Source: Lethocerus indicus (lineage: Eukaryota > Arthropoda > Insecta > Hemiptera > Belostomatidae). Taken from it: a stretch of 64,000 bases of DNA. The translations under genes and the position numbers were made by a program. Positions 58,011 to 64,000 of this stretch are shown in pieces; the stretch's first letter is position 1, and every line of letters begins with the position of its first letter. The stretch is taken from contig JACDQD010000006.1 of NCBI GenBank assembly GCA_019843655.1, positions 20,974,246-21,038,245 on the forward strand. Reading direction: 5' to 3'. The notes beneath the pieces were generated by a model. That model saw only the letters and a program-made list of their open reading frames with translations, made no database searches and had not been told where the DNA came from.

Positions 58011-59030
58011 TAACTTAATATGCGAAATGTTTTAGTTTTCGGTATATACCCGTTATGAAAATTGGGGGGCAGAATGATTATAGTTTTACAGGGATCTACT
58101 GGATAGGGTTTATTACTCTATTTCACCCTGCGAATTATCAAAATGAAGAAATCGTTATTGAGGTTTTCATGTAATTTTTTCACTAGATTCAATCAATGAT
58201 TCACAAATTTTACAACAAATTATTTGCCTGTACACTTTCAAAAACACAAGCAGGTAAAGTAGAATATACTCAAGAACTACCTATGGCGGGGACGGATTTT
58301 CTCATGCACTAAACGTTTATGAACAACCCTAGAAATATTTTTTATTAACACCAATATTATCACCGCTGTAAATTACATTTTTTTTGTAACTGGTTATAAA
58401 AGAACTTATAGTTAGGACAAGGTCGATGGTATTACGTTACATAATCACGTACAGTCATTAAATCATAATTCGAATTAAGCCGACAGATTGGTGCCTGAAA
58501 TTAGTCCTAAATACGATTCCTCTTGCTTATACGGCCTTTCAAAATTTGTTTCAGTTATGTAAGTGAAGGGGATAATTCCTCAAATAAATAAAAGTGGTCC
58601 GGGGACCGATTTCCTTTCAAGTATTACCATTATTTTTATTTCAAGTATGTAACCAATAGTACATGTTAATTTTAGTCTACCGCGAAGAGCAGTACACTTT
58701 TGAACAAATAAATGAATCCACTAGCATTGCTACATATTCGGATTTTAAGAAAATAATAAGTCTAGCTAATATCTTCTTCAGAAAAACAGAAATTTCACAA
58801 AGTGTATCATTTAATAAGTATAATAAGATCAATTAGACTCGACATTGTATATTGCTTTTAATAGGATCAATAGTTTCCACGAATTTCCAATTTCGCGATT
58901 AGGCTCGCTCCAAAAATATATATTTTAATTTTCCAGTCGAATGCCGTGAGATGATTATTAGAGGTATTATGGTATCGGGAAATTTCGTCGAATCGTGTAC
59001 TCAGAATGAAGATATTATGTCTGGGAGAAA
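58011..59030. other. AT-rich spacer
   Basis: No features recognised. Confidence 0.5.
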
Positions 59031-61040
59031 ATTATGCGATCAAACATAATGTCGTCCCCAGGTAGAATTCGCTTCGTATTCCTCCTTTTTTTTGTCTCCT
59101 CCTTTTTTTCCCTTATCCAACGTCCGGCCATATGGTTAATAATTATACGGTGGTATAATTTAATTTTTTTAATTGGACATTTATTTTTACGAGCAGCCGG
59201 CCGAGTGAGTGCAGTCGCATTTCTAATTAAGACGATTTCAATAAATCGGCAACGCGCTCAGGGAACACCTTTCCCGGGGACGCAGTTTATTCGGCAGAAG
59301 TTTACCAGTCGTTAGAGACCCGGGACTCTAGAGATGAAATACCAATCCCGGGGCTCAATCTATTGCCCAGATGAAGTCATATTTAACTTCCGTGGCCCGG
59401 GGCCCGGGACAAGCCGAAGGGAGGGGGGCTTCAGGGGGGGGGGTGGAGTTTTGATTTTTTGTTACTCAACCCAAGTTCAAAACTTATTATTATTCGAATT
59501 TGGGGCATTAAATCCTTCCCTTTTGGAACTTAAAAGGCCGAGAAATGGAATATGCTCGACGCCACGCCGGTTTCATTTTTTTTCCCCCTTACCGAACTTT
59601 CTAACTCTCACAAAATAAAATTAATAGAAAAAAGCTACCCGTAATAAAAAATAAAAAGGAGTCGTCGACTCCCGTGATAATAAATTCAGAACGCGTTATA
59701 ATGCAGGTATAAAAATGTGTGATTTAAAATTGTGCCTCCGGGCCCCGGACACCGGGCAGATTATTCCCGCGCATCATTAATATTGACCTCACCGTCCCCA
59801 AAAAACCGGTATTATAAGATAGAAGCCAAGATCGTTATAATGTCACCCGGCAAATGCGATTCTATTCAAACTTCCGGGATTTTTTCGATTGGAACTATCC
59901 AGAAATAGAGGACGTTGAATTTTTATTTTTATTACTTCCCCACCCGGTCACAATAATTCCATAGACTAAAGCGATAAAATTAATTCTTCGATGGTTGTCA
60001 ACGCGTTATTATTTTTCAAACTTAAAAAATACAAAATAAAGGCTTTTGGAATGCTGTTATTAATTTCTTCACTCTTCTGGTTCCACCCGCTCGTTGTCAC
60101 ATCACTGGATTATTAAGTTCCCCTCTACTTAACTTATACAATACTGAGATGGCGAGAAGTCGAAATCTGTCACAGTATTTTAATATTCCTCTAAAGCCTG
60201 ATTATAAGTATGACTTCAATCTAACGGACTACTACTGTTCTAGATGGGAAGCCGGGACCGAGACGGGACAGGAAATTGAAGGAGTGATATTATACTATAT
60301 TATACGAGTTACGATAAACTAACGATAGCTTTAGAAAAAAGAAAAAAACCGCCTTCTCAACTAATGCCCACCTGAAGCAAGTGGGCGCCCCCGTTAAACT
60401 TGTTACAGTAAATCCGAAACCGACCGGCCGGAGAATGAGAAAGGTTGATTGCTGGTGAATCACGTTGTATAAATACGTTAGATAGTATCGTGGAAGAAAC
60501 CAACTCAACAATTTTGTCCGAAGCAATTAATTCCGTTGTAGCGGCTCCAGTGGTCGGCCTCCTAGCCCAACAAAGCCCCAAAGCCCCCCCCCCCCTTCCA
60601 CCACACTCCACACCGATCTAGTCCTCCTCTCTGCAACCAGAATCAATTTTTAGTTCCCAACTCAAATACTAGTACTCTAATACCAGTCTTTGTTCGCCGA
60701 CCGCAACAGAAATATTAATTCGTTTCAGCAGCCAGCGGAGTACGGTACAGGCTAATATTTTATTAATTTATATTTATTTATTGTTAGAATAGCTCGGCGT
60801 ATGTTGCAGGATTCCCCCTAGGGACGATTTAAACAATTTCCCTTGATCGAAACCGTAAATGGGAATTGATCTGGGGTTAGAAAAACAGGGCGCCGTTCCA
60901 CTCAATTAACTCCACTTCTCCAATTCTCATCATCTTCTGAAGACATCTTCGTACAAAGAAGTCCATCATTTACCTTCAGCGTTCTCCTTTTGGCCTGGCC
61001 TAATGGTACATCCTGCTTCTGCGGTACATCTACTAAAACA
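59031..61040. other. Islands with G10 and C12 runs
   Basis: GCAGCCGGCCGAGTGAGTGC (about 59194), CCCGGGGCCCGGG-type DNA near 59395-59410, a G10 run at 59434-59443 and a C12 run at 60584-60595. AT-rich links. Frames here contain the homopolymers and are not convincing. Confidence 0.4.
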
Positions 61041-62040
61041 TGATATGCATATTTTTGCATTGGTGTAACTCGTTAATATCTCGATAAAGAAATAAATTTA
61101 ACTTCAACATTTCCGAAAGTAAGAATTTTATGTTTCTCCTCTTGAAAGAGTTTACGCAACTACTAATTTCAAAATTAACCGAAAATGCACAATGAAACAA
61201 ACAATACGTAATCGATTTACCAGTCAAGCGATGAAAATCTAATAAAATTTGCTGTCCTATATAATTATGCGTACACATTATACGCGATTACATATCTTAC
61301 TCTGAGTTGAAAATGACTCCATTGTGATTTTATACCACTCGACACGAAATCCGCTAACTGTACAATCGATTGTATTTAACAGTTGGAATCACGTTACTAA
61401 TTACAATGCAGTATAATCTGTTGGGCATTAAAATCACATCTGTGTGTCATTTTATTACACTAAGAAATATTTGACGCGGCCGACGATTAGCCGTTGGGCC
61501 CATTCCGGGCACGTTGACCATTTCGAACTCAATCAGCCGATACTATAATTAAAATCTCGTTACTCGGTTAACCGTAGAGTCCGAGATATTGGCCGAATAG
61601 CAAATTTCAAGATCACCGTTATTACAAAGGTCGGCGCTAATTGTTCTTAACCGCGCATGCGTCCGATTTCATTGTCTAACTTTAAAAATACTCCAGTGAT
61701 AATTTCAATGTGTCTGCTACTATTATAGGGGTTAATTAGTTTTTACTCGGTAAAAAAAGGATAGGAAAAAAGGAAGGACAAGTGAACCCTTACTACTTTT
61801 TCCCAGTAGTTACAGTAGAACGTAGAAGGTAAATTTGGTAAGCCGGGAACACTAAATTTTCTGGTTTAGTTCCTTAACCTTTTGTTTTCACATTAGGCGG
61901 AAATTAACTCTTAGGATAGTATGCAGAACGAGTTTTGATATTTCTTCTTGCTGAGTTTTTATAATATGGACTTTAGCTGATCAGATTGTGATTCGTTACT
62001 TATTTTATTCGGGTACTAGTTTTTCCACACTCCGTCCATT
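61041..62040. other. AT-rich spacer with a small island
   Basis: The small island at 61470-61660 holds GACGCGGCCGACGATTAGCC. Nothing else. Confidence 0.45.
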
Positions 62041-62815
62041 TGCCACCTCTGAGTGGACCTTTCTACCTCCGTTTTGTACGGAAATTTCGACACGTGCGGA
62101 TCAAACTGAATTATGAAGAGTGTCTTGGATCATATATGATCTCGATTCCTGGCCAATAAAAACATTCAGTTGCAGAAAAGTATTATTTGTCTCAGACGTT
62201 GTATCGGGTTTTTCTTTCCAACCAATCCTACCTGACGGCTTCTGCGAACTGCGCAGTTTACTTATTCCCAGCGGACTGGCTCAGTCTCTTCTTCTTGTTG
62301 CGCTCTCGAGCCGGAGGCGCTTTTATACCATCTGGGCCGGGGCCGGGGAAACTTTGTTGTAATTAAAAGCTTTCAGCGAGGACAAAAAGTTTGCAGCAAA
62401 AGCCGACCTAATCATCGACTCATCCCGATAGCCGGTGTTTTCTTTGGTCCACGGGGACTAGTGAAGTTAATAGAGTCGAGACCGGAGATGGGCCCGTTTT
62501 AAAAAGCCGTAGCTGAGGGGGAGAGGGGAAGTGAGTCCCATCAGAGTCGGTTCGAGTTTTATGGGCGGGTTTCCTTTATTTTCAGCCAGCTCGGTGATGG
62601 AATCGGCCAATTGTAAAATGCTCATTGCCCGGCCCCGGGAGACCGACGGGGCATAAACTTGAAGATTACTTCTCTCGGTAATTCCGCTGTTAATTCAGAA
62701 AAAGCCTTGCCTAATACGAGTTTTTTTCAAATTTCTATTCTATCCCTCTTGATAGCATCTGAGATCCAATAACTGCTGGTATTTATGATTTGAAACCGTG
62801 AAGACCGTTTCGTTT
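62041..62815. other. GC-richer island
   Basis: GAGCCGGAGGCGC, CCGGGGCCGGGG, GAATCGGCCAATTGTAAAATG and CCCGGCCCCGGGAG words. An 80-codon plus frame (62120-62362) has no motif. Candidate regulatory island. Confidence 0.4.
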
Positions 62816-62820
62816 TTGTG

Positions 62821-62866
62821 CTAGAGTATCCGATTTCGGCTCTCGCCGGCCTCAGTAGCGTTCCGC
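62821..62866 (-). mobile_element. Decayed copy of the hammerhead-like repeat
   Basis: On the minus strand CGCTACTGAGGCCGGCGAGA then GCCGAAATCGGAT and CTCTAGC follow the order of the 19.75 kb motif, and ACTATT stands at the same distance on the other side. The core has lost an A (CTGAGG) and extra bases separate GAAA from the TAGC arm, so it should be inactive. Confidence 0.5.
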
Positions 62867-64000
62867 GACTATTAATGCTAAATGGGTTGAACAAACCTCT
62901 CAGGTACAAGAGAAACTATATGGAACGTAGAATATTACATCTGTAGCAGGAGGTTAAATAATAAGGGACGATATTTTCAGGGTATTGAAAAATATACGTT
63001 ATATATATATAGTAGTTAAATATATAGTATATTATAATCCAGACAGAATTCCAGTATTTGTTTGTTTGAGTATGTGTTTACATGAGACACATTAATGTTA
63101 AAATGGTGCAATTAATTAAACCCCCGTATTTCTCGCAGCTCAAAAACAAATCAGCTCAAGAGATCTAAATGAACGAAAGTTATAACAGTGGTATGTACCT
63201 CGGTTCTACAATATTCAACTCCCGTCGACATAGTAATTGGCTGCATTAGGACTTCGGCATTTATAATAAAACGTTCTAATGACCATTCGTCGCACGAGAA
63301 ATACGCTTAATGAACACTTGGAAAACTGCATAGAGTGAAAAAGGTATATATTATATCTCGGCCGGCCGGTTCTAATAAACGGCGTCGCTGAAGCGACATT
63401 AAACGAGACCAATTACAAGGCGGTTCGATAATTCGTTCCCGATCCTTACACAGTTGTGAGTCTCAATAAAAATAGTTCGATACAGCTAACAGTGCAGTCC
63501 AGAAATGAATGTTACAACTACTGTCGGCCCATACGTCTGAAACTAGTTTGGTGAGTATATTTGAGAGCACATCATGAGATCTATGAATCATGTTGGTTCA
63601 AATCGATAAATTAAACTTTTTCTTCTATAATTGATTTGTATAGAAAAATGTTGAACATCATTACATATCCAGTCTGTTATTAAACTTTTTTATAATTGCC
63701 TGTTACAACAGTTTAAACAGCACCTTACTTGGCATCGATATTCAGTGCTGGCCTTTGATTATTCGACCAACGGCTGTTTAAATTCTTAACTATACGAGGA
63801 ATAATGACAGCGTTACATCCTGTTGGGCCACCCAAGTAAGAGTAGCCGGGAAATGACAGGGTAGTTAAAAGGGGAACCCTTTTCACGGTCCGTCCAACCG
63901 CGGTCAGATATTTTAGGCACACAGAGAGAAAAGATAATGGAGATCACGAACTCTTCTAGGCCCCGTATAAAGGCGATTATTTCGTCATTACCGAATTTGA
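62867..64000. other. Mixed terminal spacer
   Basis: A short TA run around 62999-63011, then an island at about 63355-63440 with CGGCCGGCCGG and the hairpin GTCGC-TGAA-GCGAC (near 63383), then moderate-GC DNA to the window end. No gene recognised. Confidence 0.4.

Noticed and set aside
62535..62575. Possible tRNA B box (GGTTCGAGTTTTA)
   Set aside because: No A box and no pairing acceptor stem upstream.
1..64000. CRISPR arrays, bacterial operons, prophage
   Set aside because: No spaced identical repeats, no Shine-Dalgarno-led gene runs, no long frames. Base composition and splice-like signals point to animal nuclear DNA.

Overview
The window looks like about 64 kb of non-coding arthropod, probably insect, genomic DNA. 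No frame is open for more than about 140 codons, and I recognise no protein family, rRNA, tRNA, CRISPR array or bacterial-style operon. CpG dinucleotides are frequent and not visibly depleted. AT-rich spacers alternate, roughly every 1-3 kb, with GC-richer islands that mix words such as CGGCCG and CCGGCC with homeodomain cores (TAATTA, TTAATG, CCAATAAA). That texture, and one leader sequence full of AGTG/CAGTG words like many insect 5' UTRs, suggests a gene desert or giant first intron next to a developmental gene. The species cannot be named from the sequence.

Layout. 1-11 kb: spacer with islands at about 1.0-1.8, 7.8-8.5 and 9.0-9.4 kb. 11-19.4 kb: islands carrying internally duplicated non-coding modules (11.3/14.2, 12.7/13.1 and 17.1/17.5/17.7 kb) and one copy of a dispersed repeat at 11.64-11.78 kb. 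19.5-19.85 kb: two more copies of that repeat, head to head. One of them holds what reads as a compact hammerhead-ribozyme-like fold of the kind reported in Penelope-like retroelements. 20-32.5 kb: a dense run of GC islands (20.1-21.0, 22.9-26.7 kb) followed by AT-rich DNA. 32.55-33.55 kb: the best transcription-start candidate, with a TATA box, an insect-like 5' leader on the + strand, a perfect 20-bp palindrome and a strong splice donor. A short poly(A)-tailed retroelement in the opposite orientation, with a 45-T tract and near-perfect target-site duplications, has landed inside this leader. 36.2-36.75 kb: a second promoter-like island containing a possible two-exon microprotein gene with an 80-nt intron. 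37-64 kb: alternating islands and spacers, with further duplicated modules (37.3/39.0, 41.4/48.1, 16.5/42.1, 51.4/52.5 kb) and a Polycomb-response-like cluster at 52.05-52.25 kb.

How it may work together (inference). The window probably holds the 5' end and a large regulatory intron or flank of one + strand gene. Its enhancers appear to have multiplied locally, giving several pairs of diverged non-coding modules. Ribozyme-bearing retroelement relics are scattered through it. All of this rests on pattern reading without alignment or RNA data, so confidences are moderate to low.
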